DNA of 64,000 nt from Streptomyces sp. 840.1 (GTDB lineage: Bacteria > Actinomycetota > Actinomycetes > Streptomycetales > Streptomycetaceae). The stretch spans positions 1,741,001 through 1,805,000 of the forward strand of contig NZ_RJUU01000001.1 in NCBI RefSeq assembly GCF_003751445.1, read 5' to 3'. A model generated the notes under the pieces. The model searched no databases. It had not been told where the DNA came from and saw only the letters and a list, made by a program, of their open reading frames with translations. This document shows positions 17,390 to 25,194 of this stretch, piece after piece (within the stretch, counting starts at the first letter, position 1; each line of letters opens with the position of its first letter). The position numbers and the translations under genes are program-made.

Positions 17390-18241
17390 ATGCCGCTCGT
17401 CAGTACCGGTGAACTCGTCTCCGCCGCACAGGCCCAGGGACGCGGGATCGCCGCCTTCAACGTCATCACGCTGGAGCACGCGGAGGCCATCGCCACCGGT
17501 GCCGAGCGGGCCGGCGCCCCCGCCATCCTCCAGATCTCCGAGAACGCCGTGAAGTTCCACGGCGGCCGGCTCTCCGCCATCGCGGCCGCCGCCGCGGCCG
17601 TCGCCCGCACCTCCACCGCCCCGCTCGCCCTCCACCTCGACCACGTCGAGTCCGTGGAGCTGCTGCACCAGGCGCACGACGAGGGCTTCGGCTCGGTCAT
17701 GTTCGACGCCTCCAAGCTCAGCTACGAGGAGAACGTCCGGACCACCGCCGAGGCCGTCGCCTGGGGCCACGAGCGCGGGATCTGGATCGAGGCCGAGCTC
17801 GGCAAGGTCGGCGGCAAGGAGGGCGAGGCCCCGCTCGACGCCCACGCCCCCGGCGTCCGCACCGACCCGGCCGAGGCCGCCGCGTACGTCGCCGCGACCG
17901 GCGTGGACGCGCTCGCCGTCGCCGTCGGCTCCTCGCACGCCATGACCGAGCGCACCGCAGCCCTGGACCACGCCCTGATCGGCCGGCTGCGCGACGCCGT
18001 CCCCGTACCGCTGGTCCTGCACGGCTCCAGCGGCGTCCCGGACGACGAGATCCGCCAGGCCGTCGCCGCCTCCGGCATGGTCAAGATCAACGTCGGTACG
18101 GCCCTGAACACCGCGTTCACCGGCGCCGTCCGCGCCCACCTGGCCGAGAACACCACGGGCGTCGACCCGCGCAAGTACATCGCCCCGGGCCGCGAGGCGA
18201 TGGCCGCGACGGTGGCGGGTTTCCTGGCGCTGATGGGCTGA
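17390..18241 (+). CDS. class II fructose/tagatose-bisphosphate aldolase
   Basis: A 283-residue zinc aldolase that splits a ketohexose-1,6-bisphosphate into DHAP and glyceraldehyde-3-P. Zinc and substrate motifs are ALHLDHVES (about residues 80-88), GSVMFDAS, IEAELGKVGGKE, GSSHAM and VLHGSSGVPD. The length fits GatY/AgaY/FbaA-type short enzymes. AGAGG lies 7 nt before the ATG, and it follows the PfkB kinase by 55 nt. In context it completes an amino-sugar degradation chain; sequence alone does not separate fructose from tagatose specificity. Confidence 0.87.
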   Translation: MPLVSTGELVSAAQAQGRGIAAFNVITLEHAEAIATGAERAGAPAILQISENAVKFHGGRLSAIAAAAAAVARTSTAPLALHLDHVESVELLHQAHDEGFGSVMFDASKLSYEENVRTTAEAVAWGHERGIWIEAELGKVGGKEGEAPLDAHAPGVRTDPAEAAAYVAATGVDALAVAVGSSHAMTERTAALDHALIGRLRDAVPVPLVLHGSSGVPDDEIRQAVAASGMVKINVGTALNTAFTGAVRAHLAENTTGVDPRKYIAPGREAMAATVAGFLALMG

Positions 18242-18367
18242 CGGCGCGGCGCGGCCACGGTGGCGGACCTCCAGGGATCGAAGTCCACGGATAGTCGGCC
18301 TCACCGCCTCGCCGGCACCGGCACCGCGGGCCAGGACAGCAGGGTCGTGTCCGGGTGAGAAATACGA

Positions 18368-18408
18368 CTGTGGCCCCTCCCGGGTTCGGACACCGGGAGA
18401 GGCCACAG
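18368..18408 (-). terminator. hairpin terminator
   Basis: CTGTGGCCCCTCCCGG pairs with CCGGGAGAGGCCACAG with one mismatch. It lies 20 nt past the stop of the CBM35-like gene and could also stop transcription from the aldolase side. Confidence 0.8.
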
Positions 18409-18427
18409 ACAGTTCGTCCGCGAGGGG

Positions 18428-19426
18428 CTAGCCCTTCTCGGGGGTGACTTCCAGCCAGTCCAGGATCACGTCGCACTGGTTGCCGTCCTGGCACGAAATG
18501 CTGATCTCGTTCTCACCCTTGACCAGGTCGACGGGCGCCCAGGTCGTCTGCCAGTTCTTCTCCCAGTTCGGGTCGGAGGAACCGACGAAGTCCTTGAGCC
18601 CGATCGGCTGCGAGTTCGGCTTCCCGTTAACCGTCAGCGTCGCGTTGGCGTCCTTGGCGGGGATCGCGTAACGCACCGTCAGGCGGTACGAACCGGCGTT
18701 CTCCATCGCCGCCTGCCACGTCACGGAGGACCCGACCGTGTTGAACCCGGAGACATAGGAACCGTCCGGGCCCTCGGCGCCCTTGACGCTCTTCTCCACG
18801 GCCGCCGTACCGCCGAGCTTCAGCGAGGCCGCGTCCTGCTTCGGGAGCTCGGGGGGCGCCTCGGAGGTCTCGGACTGCTGCGGCTTCGGCGACTCCTCGA
18901 CCTCACCGGCCGCGCCGGAGGAGGCGGACGCCGTGTCGTCGTTCTTCTTGTTCTTGTCCCCGTCGCCCGTCATCAGGGCGGCGGCGATGCCGATGAGCAC
19001 GACCGCGACGACCGCGACGGCGCCGATCAGCAGGCCCTTGGTGTTGGGGCCGCCCTTGCCGGGGCCGCCGCCGTTGCCACGGCCGCCCTGGTGCGGGACC
19101 TGGGTGGTGGGGGCACCGGGGTACGTCTCCGGCGCCGCGTACTGCGCGTTCGGCTGACCGTACTGGCCCTGCTGCTGGCCGTACTGCGCCTGCTGCGGCG
19201 GGTAGCCGTAGGCCCCCTGCTGCGGCACCTGCTGGCCGTACTGGCGCTCACCGACGGTGCGCACCTGGTTGTACGAGGTACGCGGCACACCGGGCTGCGC
19301 GGCGGGACCCGGGTAGCCGTAGCCTCCCTGACCCGGCGGCTGTGCGCCGGCCGCCCGCCCGTCCTCGTAGAGGTAGCCGAACGGGTCGTCGTCCTCGGGT
19401 GTACTCGCGCCGTTGTTCCCGGCCAT
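18428..19426 (-). CDS. membrane-anchored carbohydrate-binding (CBM35/CBM6-like) protein
   Basis: A 332-residue single-pass protein. Residues 1-125 are cytoplasmic, disordered and rich in Gln, Tyr, Gly and Pro with repeated YGQQ/QYGQP units. A transmembrane helix follows (GLLIGAVAVVAVVLIGIAAA, about residues 130-150), then a Ser/Glu/Pro linker and a C-terminal beta-sandwich with SYRLTVRYAIP, TLTVNG and DWLEV, as in CBM35/CBM6 modules. It probably binds a surface glycan. The start MAGNNGAS has GAGGAG about 11 nt upstream. Confidence 0.78.
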   Translation of the reverse strand: MAGNNGASTPEDDDPFGYLYEDGRAAGAQPPGQGGYGYPGPAAQPGVPRTSYNQVRTVGERQYGQQVPQQGAYGYPPQQAQYGQQQGQYGQPNAQYAAPETYPGAPTTQVPHQGGRGNGGGPGKGGPNTKGLLIGAVAVVAVVLIGIAAALMTGDGDKNKKNDDTASASSGAAGEVEESPKPQQSETSEAPPELPKQDAASLKLGGTAAVEKSVKGAEGPDGSYVSGFNTVGSSVTWQAAMENAGSYRLTVRYAIPAKDANATLTVNGKPNSQPIGLKDFVGSSDPNWEKNWQTTWAPVDLVKGENEISISCQDGNQCDVILDWLEVTPEKG

Positions 19427-19578
19427 CCCTGGGTCACTCCTCACCATGTCGTCGGCCCTCGCCGTATACCGTCAGCCCACGCCGACCGGCCGAGCCTACC
19501 CCGAACGGACCAGCCCAAGAATTGCCGGAGGCGCCGCGGGAACCTGGGTGGGGTAAGCGCGCGACGGCCCGGCGAACC

Positions 19579-21228
19579 TCAGCCGGCCCTGCGGTGAACC
19601 TTCGACCGGGACCGCTTCTCGATGTACATCCGCTGGTCGGCGGAGCGCAGCACCTCTTCGGCGGTCATGCCGCAGGCGGCCCAGCCGATGCCGAAACTCG
19701 CCCCGACGCGCACCGCCCGCCCGTCGACCCGAATGGGCGGAATGATGGCGTTACGCAGGCGTACGGCCAGGTCCGCGGCGTCCGCCGAGCCCAGTCCGTC
19801 CGCGAGCACGACGAATTCGTCACCCCCGAGCCGGGCGACGGTGTCGCCGTCGCGGACACAGGTGGTGAGCCGGCGGGCGACCTCGATGAGGACCGCGTCA
19901 CCCGTGTGGTGGCCGAAGCGGTCGTTGATCGACTTGAAGCCGTCCAGGTCGCAGAAGAGGACAGCGAGCCCCTTCGAGCCGTCGTCCTTCCCGGTGTCGG
20001 GTGCGACGGAATGCACATGGTGGTCGTACGGGCCGACGCCCGCCCCGGCGTCGAACCCGTCGACGGGGAAGCCGTGCACCCGGGCCTCGTCCACGTCCCC
20101 GTAGGCCGCGTCCAGCACCTGCACGTCCGTGGACGCCATCGCGTGCGGGCGCTCGCAGAGCCGGGCGCTGAGCCGGGAGCGCAGCTCGGCGCTGTTGGGC
20201 AGGCCGGTGAGGGCGTCGTGGGAGGCGCGGTGCGCGAGGTTCAGCTCGTGGCGCTTGCGCTCCTCTATGTCCTCGACGTGCGTGAGCAGGAAGCGCGGCC
20301 CGTCCGCGGTGTCCGCGACGACGGAGTTGCGCAGCGAGACCCAGAGGTAGGTGCCGTCCCGGCGGCCCAGCCGCAGCTCGGCCCGGCCGCCCTCGGCGGA
20401 GGTGCGGAGCAGGGTGCCGATGTCCTCGGGGTGGACCAGGTCCGCGAAGGAGTAGCGGCGCAGCACGGAGGCGGGGCGGCCGAGCAGCCGGCACAGGGCG
20501 TCGTTGGTGCGCAGCAGCCGGCCGTGCTGGTCGCCGCCCATCTCCGCGATGGCCATGCCGCTGGGGGCGTACTCGAAGGCCTGGCGGAAGGATTCCTCGC
20601 TGGCCCGCAGCGCCTGCTGTTCCCGCTCCAGGCGGACCAGGGCGCGCTGCATGTTGGCCCGGAGCCGGGCGTTGCTGATGGCGATGGCCGACTGGGAGGC
20701 GTACATCTGGAGGGCCTCGCGGCCCCAGGCGCCGGGGTGGCGGCCGTTGCGGGGGCGGTCGACGGATATGACGCCCAGCAGGTCGGAGCCGCCGCCGGAG
20801 GCGTACATCGGGGCGTAGAGCCGGTCCTGCGGGTGCCACTCGTCCTCGAAACGGGGCTCGGGGCCCTCGGTGTGCCACTGCGGGACGTCGTCGTCGAGGA
20901 GGACCCAGCCGTCGGTGTGCGGTATGAAGCGGAGCTCGTCCCATATCTCGCCCATGGCCAGCCGGCGCTCCCAGGAGGTGCGGGAGCCGACGCGGCCGGT
21001 GATCAGGGCCTCGGCGGCGCTGTTCCCGGCGAAGGCGGCGACGACGAGGTCGCCGTCGGGACGGACGAGATTGACGCAGGCCAGCTCGTAGCCGAGACCA
21101 GCGACGATTCCGTCGGCCACGGTCTGCAGCGTGTCGGCCAGGCTCCGCGCCGTGTTGAGATCGGCCACGGCCTGGTGCAGCTGCCGCATCGTCGCAAGAC
21201 GGACGTACGGCTCCGACTCGGCCTCCAT
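19579..21228 (-). CDS. cdgB: diguanylate cyclase with GAF-PAS-GGDEF domains (CdgB-like)
   Basis: A 549-residue c-di-GMP synthase. The order is GAF (about 20-195), a short helical linker, PAS/PAC (about 210-335, ending HVEDIEERKRHEL) and GGDEF (about 345-540). The active site is intact (ARLGGDEFVVL), and an RxxD inhibition site (RDGD) lies five residues before it, so product inhibition is expected. An insert of about 55 residues sits between NSAELRSRL and LAVLFCDLDG inside the GGDEF domain. In S. coelicolor the equivalent gene is a BldD target controlling development, and dyads resembling BldD sites lie upstream. GGGGAG lies 9 nt before the ATG. Confidence 0.9.
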   Translation of the reverse strand: MEAESEPYVRLATMRQLHQAVADLNTARSLADTLQTVADGIVAGLGYELACVNLVRPDGDLVVAAFAGNSAAEALITGRVGSRTSWERRLAMGEIWDELRFIPHTDGWVLLDDDVPQWHTEGPEPRFEDEWHPQDRLYAPMYASGGGSDLLGVISVDRPRNGRHPGAWGREALQMYASQSAIAISNARLRANMQRALVRLEREQQALRASEESFRQAFEYAPSGMAIAEMGGDQHGRLLRTNDALCRLLGRPASVLRRYSFADLVHPEDIGTLLRTSAEGGRAELRLGRRDGTYLWVSLRNSVVADTADGPRFLLTHVEDIEERKRHELNLAHRASHDALTGLPNSAELRSRLSARLCERPHAMASTDVQVLDAAYGDVDEARVHGFPVDGFDAGAGVGPYDHHVHSVAPDTGKDDGSKGLAVLFCDLDGFKSINDRFGHHTGDAVLIEVARRLTTCVRDGDTVARLGGDEFVVLADGLGSADAADLAVRLRNAIIPPIRVDGRAVRVGASFGIGWAACGMTAEEVLRSADQRMYIEKRSRSKVHRRAG

Positions 21229-21314
21229 CGCTCGCACTCCCCGAGACCTCGACAGCACTCCAGGTTTCATATCGGCGTACTTGACGTACTTACTGCAGTG
21301 TCACGGCCACTGAA

Positions 21315-21379
21315 TCACAGTGAGCTGTGCACCCGGTACACAGGGTCAACAAATATCGCGCTCTGTGAGACAAGTCACA
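21315..21379. promoter_or_regulatory. BldD-like dyads upstream of cdgB
   Basis: TCACAGTGA (21315-21323) and TGTGA-N6-TCACA (21364-21379) lie 87-151 bp upstream of the cdgB start. BldD recognises loosely palindromic GTGA/TCAC half-sites, and cdgB is a known BldD target, so these are candidate operators. Confidence 0.5.
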
Positions 21380-21462
21380 ACAGATAGTAAAGGACTCCAT
21401 GGCGGTCCTAGGACCTGGCTGGTCCCCTGGCCCGATGCGCCGGCGCCCCGCGCACGACTAGC

Positions 21463-22035
21463 GTGCCCGGTGTGTTGCAGACGAAGCCCCCCACCCCGCG
21501 TTCCCGGCCCGTCCCCCATGCTGAGGGGGTGAGCAACGACGAGTTCCGTGGTGCCCTCGCCCGACTGGCCGCCGGCGTGGTGCTGGTCACCGCGCAGGAG
21601 CCGCCGCTCGACGAGCACGGGCGCGGCGAGGACGTCGGCATGACCGCGACCGCGTTCATGTCGGTCTCGCTGGATCCGCCGCTGGTCATGGTGAGCCTGC
21701 GCAACGACTCACGGATGGACGACCTGCTGGCCGAGCAGCCGCTGTGGGCCGTCTCGGTCCTGTCGGAGAGCCAGCGGCACATCGCCGGACGGTTCGCCAT
21801 GAAGGGCCGGATCAGCGACCGGCTGCTGTTCGAGGACATCCCGCACGTACGCGGGGAGATCAGCGGGGCACCGCTGGCCGGCGGCGCGCTCGCCACGCTG
21901 GAGTGCCGCACGGAGCAGCGCGTCGTGGCGGGTGACCACACGCTGGTGATCGGGCGGGTGCTCGCTGCGCAGCTGCCGACCCAGGAAGGCGGCCCGCTGA
22001 CGTACTTCCGCGGGCGCTACCGGCAGCTGGGCTGA
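21463..22035 (+). CDS. flavin reductase family protein
   Basis: A protein of up to 190 residues of the DIM6/NTAB flavin-reductase-like fold, which binds FMN or FAD and often supplies reduced flavin to a monooxygenase. Visible blocks are LARLAAGVVLVTA, GMTATAFMSVSLDPPLVMVSL and HTLVIGRVLAA. The start is uncertain: GTG at 21463 has no ribosome site, while GTG at 21529 begins the conserved part but lies directly on its GAGGG. No partner oxygenase is adjacent. It converges with arfB. Confidence 0.83.
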   Translation: MPGVLQTKPPTPRSRPVPHAEGVSNDEFRGALARLAAGVVLVTAQEPPLDEHGRGEDVGMTATAFMSVSLDPPLVMVSLRNDSRMDDLLAEQPLWAVSVLSESQRHIAGRFAMKGRISDRLLFEDIPHVRGEISGAPLAGGALATLECRTEQRVVAGDHTLVIGRVLAAQLPTQEGGPLTYFRGRYRQLG

Positions 22036-22058
22036 CCGCCTCCGCCGGCGGACGGCCG

Positions 22059-22116
22059 GTTCACCGGTCGCGGCCGGTGCTCACGGCGCCGCGGCCCGTT
22101 CACCAGTCGCGGCCGG
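22059..22116. repeat. partial duplication of the arfB 3' end
   Basis: GTTCACCGGTCGCGGCCGG (22059-22077) and GTTCACCAGTCGCGGCCGG (22098-22116) differ at one base. The second copy spans the arfB stop codon and last codons, so the first looks like a small duplication in the convergent gap. Confidence 0.7.
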
Positions 22117-22525
22117 AGCGGCCGCGCTTGGTGTCGCCGCGCTGCTTCTTCTCGCGCAGCCTGCGCTCGTTGATGCCGCGCGGGATCTTGCGCTTGCGGC
22201 GCGGCTTGGGGGGCGGCGCCGTGGCCTCGGCCAGCAGGGCGGTGAGCCGTACGGCGGCCGTCTCGCGGTTGCGCCACTGCGAGCGGTGCTCCGATGACCG
22301 TACCGACACGACCCCGTTGACCAGCCGGCTCTCCAGCCGCTCCAGGGCGCGCTCCTTCCACACCTCGGGCAGCGACTCGGTCGCCGCGAGGTCGAAGCGG
22401 AGCTCCACCTGGGAGTCGGTGGTGTTGACGTGCTGCCCGCCTGGCCCCGAGGACCGCGAGAAACGCCACATGAGCTCGGCCTCCGGCAGGGAGACCGCAC
22501 CGCGGATGACATAGGGCCCGGACAT
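22100..22525 (-). CDS. arfB: alternative ribosome-rescue factor ArfB (YaeJ-type peptidyl-tRNA hydrolase)
   Basis: A 141-residue release-factor-like hydrolase that frees stalled ribosomes lacking a stop codon. The catalytic GGQ is in SSGPGGQHVNTTDSQVELRF (about residues 25-44). The C-terminal tail is strongly basic (KPRRKRKIPRGINERRLREKKQRG), as needed to occupy the empty mRNA channel. MSGPYVIRG is the chosen start; an ATG three codons earlier (22534) is equally possible. It stands alone, convergent with the flavin reductase. Confidence 0.9.
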   Translation of the reverse strand: MSGPYVIRGAVSLPEAELMWRFSRSSGPGGQHVNTTDSQVELRFDLAATESLPEVWKERALERLESRLVNGVVSVRSSEHRSQWRNRETAAVRLTALLAEATAPPPKPRRKRKIPRGINERRLREKKQRGDTKRGRSGRDW

Positions 22526-22718
22526 GACACCCATGTTCCCTGGCCCACCGGGTGTTCGTCACCTTCTTTAAGGGCTGCCCCGTAGCCGCACCCGGCGCCG
22601 GTTCGGTAAAGAAAGCAAAGGCGGAAGGAACCTCCTGGTCCCTTGTCTGCGTTATGAGGTGTGACGGTAGCTTCGTGACGACACGAAGCCCGCACATGAC
22701 AGATGAAAGGGACTTCCC

Positions 22719-23294
22719 ATGGCAGTAAGCCTGTCCAAGGGCGGCAACGTCTCCCTCACCAAGGAGGCCCCCGGCCTCACCGCCGTCACGGTCGGCCTCG
22801 GCTGGGACGTCCGGACCACCACCGGCACCGACTTCGACCTCGACGCCTCCGCGATCGCGGTCAACGCGGCCGGCAAGGTCTTCTCCGACGGCCACTTCGT
22901 CTTCTTCAACAACAAGGCGACGCCGGACCAGACCATCGTGCACACCGGTGACAACGTCACGGGTGCGGGCGAGGGCGACGACGAGCAGATCACCGTCAAC
23001 CTGGCAGGTCTGCCGGCGGACATCGACAAGATCGTCTTCCCGGTGTCGATCTACGACGCCGAGACCCGCAGCCAGAACTTCGGCCAGGTCCGCAACGCCT
23101 ACATCCGCATCCTCAACCAGGCCGGCGGCGCCGAGATCGCCCGCTACGACCTGAGCGAGGACGCCGCCACCGAGACCGCCATGGTCTTCGGCGAGCTGTA
23201 CCGCAACGGCGCCGAGTGGAAGTTCCGTGCCGTCGGCCAGGGCTACGCCTCCGGCCTGCGCGGCATCGCCTCGGACTTCGGCGTCACTCTCTGA
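22719..23294 (+). CDS. TerD family calcium-binding/tellurite-resistance-type protein
   Basis: A 191-residue TerD-domain protein. The signature GLGWDV, DFDLDASAIAV, the acidic loop GDNVTGAGEGDDEQITVNL and ELYRNGAEWKFRAVGQGY are all present; the acidic residues form the two calcium sites known in this family. Streptomycetes carry many paralogues, implicated in stress response and differentiation rather than only tellurite resistance. No other ter genes are adjacent. Transcription probably ends at the hairpin 20 nt downstream. Confidence 0.93.
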   Translation: MAVSLSKGGNVSLTKEAPGLTAVTVGLGWDVRTTTGTDFDLDASAIAVNAAGKVFSDGHFVFFNNKATPDQTIVHTGDNVTGAGEGDDEQITVNLAGLPADIDKIVFPVSIYDAETRSQNFGQVRNAYIRILNQAGGAEIARYDLSEDAATETAMVFGELYRNGAEWKFRAVGQGYASGLRGIASDFGVTL

Positions 23295-23314
23295 CGCTCC
23301 GTCCCACCGCTTCA

Positions 23315-23355
23315 CGGGAGCCCCCGGCCGAACGTCCTGCGGCCGGGGGCTCCCG
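23315..23355 (+). terminator. hairpin terminator after terD
   Basis: A perfect 16-bp stem (CGGGAGCCCCCGGCCG and its complement) with a 9-nt loop, starting 20 nt past the TerD stop. Confidence 0.9.
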
Positions 23356-23571
23356 CGCGTCCGCATACCACTGACCTTCCCCAATGGGGCGCACGACACG
23401 CAGTGTTGCTCAACTGACGGAAGTCCGCCGGATAGCGGACACGGACGTACCCCAGTCGGACAAGAACTGGTCAAAGAAATGTGAGGTAATTGTTAGTACA
23501 CCGTCAATGTCGGTCATTCGGTGGCACGCTCTCCGCTCGTAACCCCCCACGGAACGAGCAACGGAGAACCC

Positions 23572-25143
23572 ATGACCCCCCACATGAACACCCGTCGCGC
23601 CGCAGCCCTGGCCGCCGTGGCCGCGATGGTCGTCGTCGGAGTGCAGACCGGTACAGCGAACGCCCGGCCGGCCGCCCCCGACAACGGCTCCTCCGCCTCA
23701 TCCCCCGCCTTCAGCAGCGCCATGGCGCGCACCACCGCCATCAAGTCGGCGCAGACCGACGCCTCTTCGACCGCCGCCACGCTGAAGCTCGGCGCCAAGG
23801 AGAAGCTGATCGCCCGTGACGTGATCAAGGACGCCAAGGGCACCGTCCACACCCGCTACGAGCGCACCTACGCCGGACTGCCCGTCATCGGCGGCGACCT
23901 CGTCACCCACACCGCGAGCAACGGCAAGCTCAAGAGCGTCACCCGGGCGACCGACGCCAAGATATCCGTGCCGTCCACGACGGCGAAGATCAAGACGGTG
24001 GCCGGTGCCCGCAAGGTGATCTGGGCGGGCGGCTCCAAGCCCGTCCTCGCGCTGGAGTCGGTCAAGACCGGGGTCCAGAAGGACGGCACCCCGAGCCGCA
24101 AGCGCGTCCTCACCGACGCCATCACCGGCAAGGTCCTGCACAGCTACGAGGAGATCGAGACCGCCGGCGTCGGCAACAGCCAGTACAGCGGCAAGGTGGA
24201 CCTGTCCACCACCGCCTCCGGTTCCGGATTCGAGCTGACCGACGGCGACCGCGGCGGCCACAAGACGTACGACCTGAACCAGGGCGAGAGCGGCACCGGC
24301 GACCTGGTCACCGACGACGACAACACGTGGGGCGACGGCACCGGCAACGACCGCCAGACCGCCGCGGTCGACGCCCACTACGGCGCCGCCGAGACCTGGG
24401 ACTTCTACAAGGACGTCCTCGGCCGCGACGGCATCGCGGGCGACGGCAAGGCCGCGTACTCCCGGGTCCACTACGGCGACGCGTACGTCAACGCGTTCTG
24501 GGACGACAGCTGCTTCTGCATGACGTACGGCGACGGCGCCGACAACAAGAGCGCCCTCACCGGACTCGACGTCGCCGGGCACGAGATGAGCCACGGTCTG
24601 ACCTCGTCGACCGCCAACCTCGACTACGTCGGTGAGTCCGGCGGCCTCAACGAGGCGACAAGCGACATCTTCGGCACCTCGGTGGAGTTCTTCTCCGACA
24701 ACGCCACCGACGTCGGCGACTACCTCATCGGCGAGAAGATCGACATCAACGGCGACGGCACCCCGCTGCGCTACATGGACCAGCCGAGCAAGGACGGCGG
24801 CTCGGCCGACTACTGGGACAGCAGCGTCGGTGACCTGGACGTGCACTACTCGTCCGGTGTCGCCAACCACTTCTTCTACCTGCTGGCCGAGGGCAGCGGC
24901 GCGAAGACCATCAACGGCGTCGACTACGACTCCCCGACCTCCGACGGCTCCACCGTCACCGGCATCGGCCGGGACAAGGCCATCCAGATCTGGTACAAGG
25001 CCCTCTCCGAGTACATGACCTCCTCCACCGACTACGCGGCCGCCCGCACCGCGACCGAGAAGGCCGCCACCGACCTCTACGGCGCGGACAGCGCCGAGCT
25101 GAAGGCCGTCGACGCCGCCTGGACCGGCGTCAACGTCAAGTGA
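23572..25143 (+). CDS. secreted M4 (thermolysin-type) metallopeptidase
   Basis: A 523-residue extracellular zinc protease precursor. A signal peptide (NTRRAAALAAVAAMVVVG...ANA) is followed by an FTP/PepSY propeptide to about residue 190 and then the M4 catalytic domain. Zinc ligands are His 337 and 341 in GHEMSHG and Glu 361 in GGLNEATSD, the same 24-residue spacing as thermolysin. The distal active-site histidine lies in DLDVHYSSGVANHFF. GGAG lies 7 nt before the ATG. It probably degrades environmental protein during growth or development. Confidence 0.95.
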   Translation: MTPHMNTRRAAALAAVAAMVVVGVQTGTANARPAAPDNGSSASSPAFSSAMARTTAIKSAQTDASSTAATLKLGAKEKLIARDVIKDAKGTVHTRYERTYAGLPVIGGDLVTHTASNGKLKSVTRATDAKISVPSTTAKIKTVAGARKVIWAGGSKPVLALESVKTGVQKDGTPSRKRVLTDAITGKVLHSYEEIETAGVGNSQYSGKVDLSTTASGSGFELTDGDRGGHKTYDLNQGESGTGDLVTDDDNTWGDGTGNDRQTAAVDAHYGAAETWDFYKDVLGRDGIAGDGKAAYSRVHYGDAYVNAFWDDSCFCMTYGDGADNKSALTGLDVAGHEMSHGLTSSTANLDYVGESGGLNEATSDIFGTSVEFFSDNATDVGDYLIGEKIDINGDGTPLRYMDQPSKDGGSADYWDSSVGDLDVHYSSGVANHFFYLLAEGSGAKTINGVDYDSPTSDGSTVTGIGRDKAIQIWYKALSEYMTSSTDYAAARTATEKAATDLYGADSAELKAVDAAWTGVNVK

Positions 25144-25183
25144 CAACCGCCACATTGCTCACGTAACAACCGTCACGTTGCTC
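25143..25183. repeat. short direct repeat after the M4 protease gene
   Basis: ACAACCGCCACATTGCTC (25143-25160) and ACAACCGTCACGTTGCTC (25166-25183) differ at two bases with a 23-bp period. They fill the gap between the convergent M4 and M1 peptidase genes. No hairpin of terminator quality is seen here. Confidence 0.6.
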
Positions 25184-25194
25184 CAGGGAGCCGG

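Noticed and set aside
22719..23294. Tellurite-resistance operon
   Set aside because: Only one TerD-domain gene is present, without terA, terB, terC or terZ neighbours.
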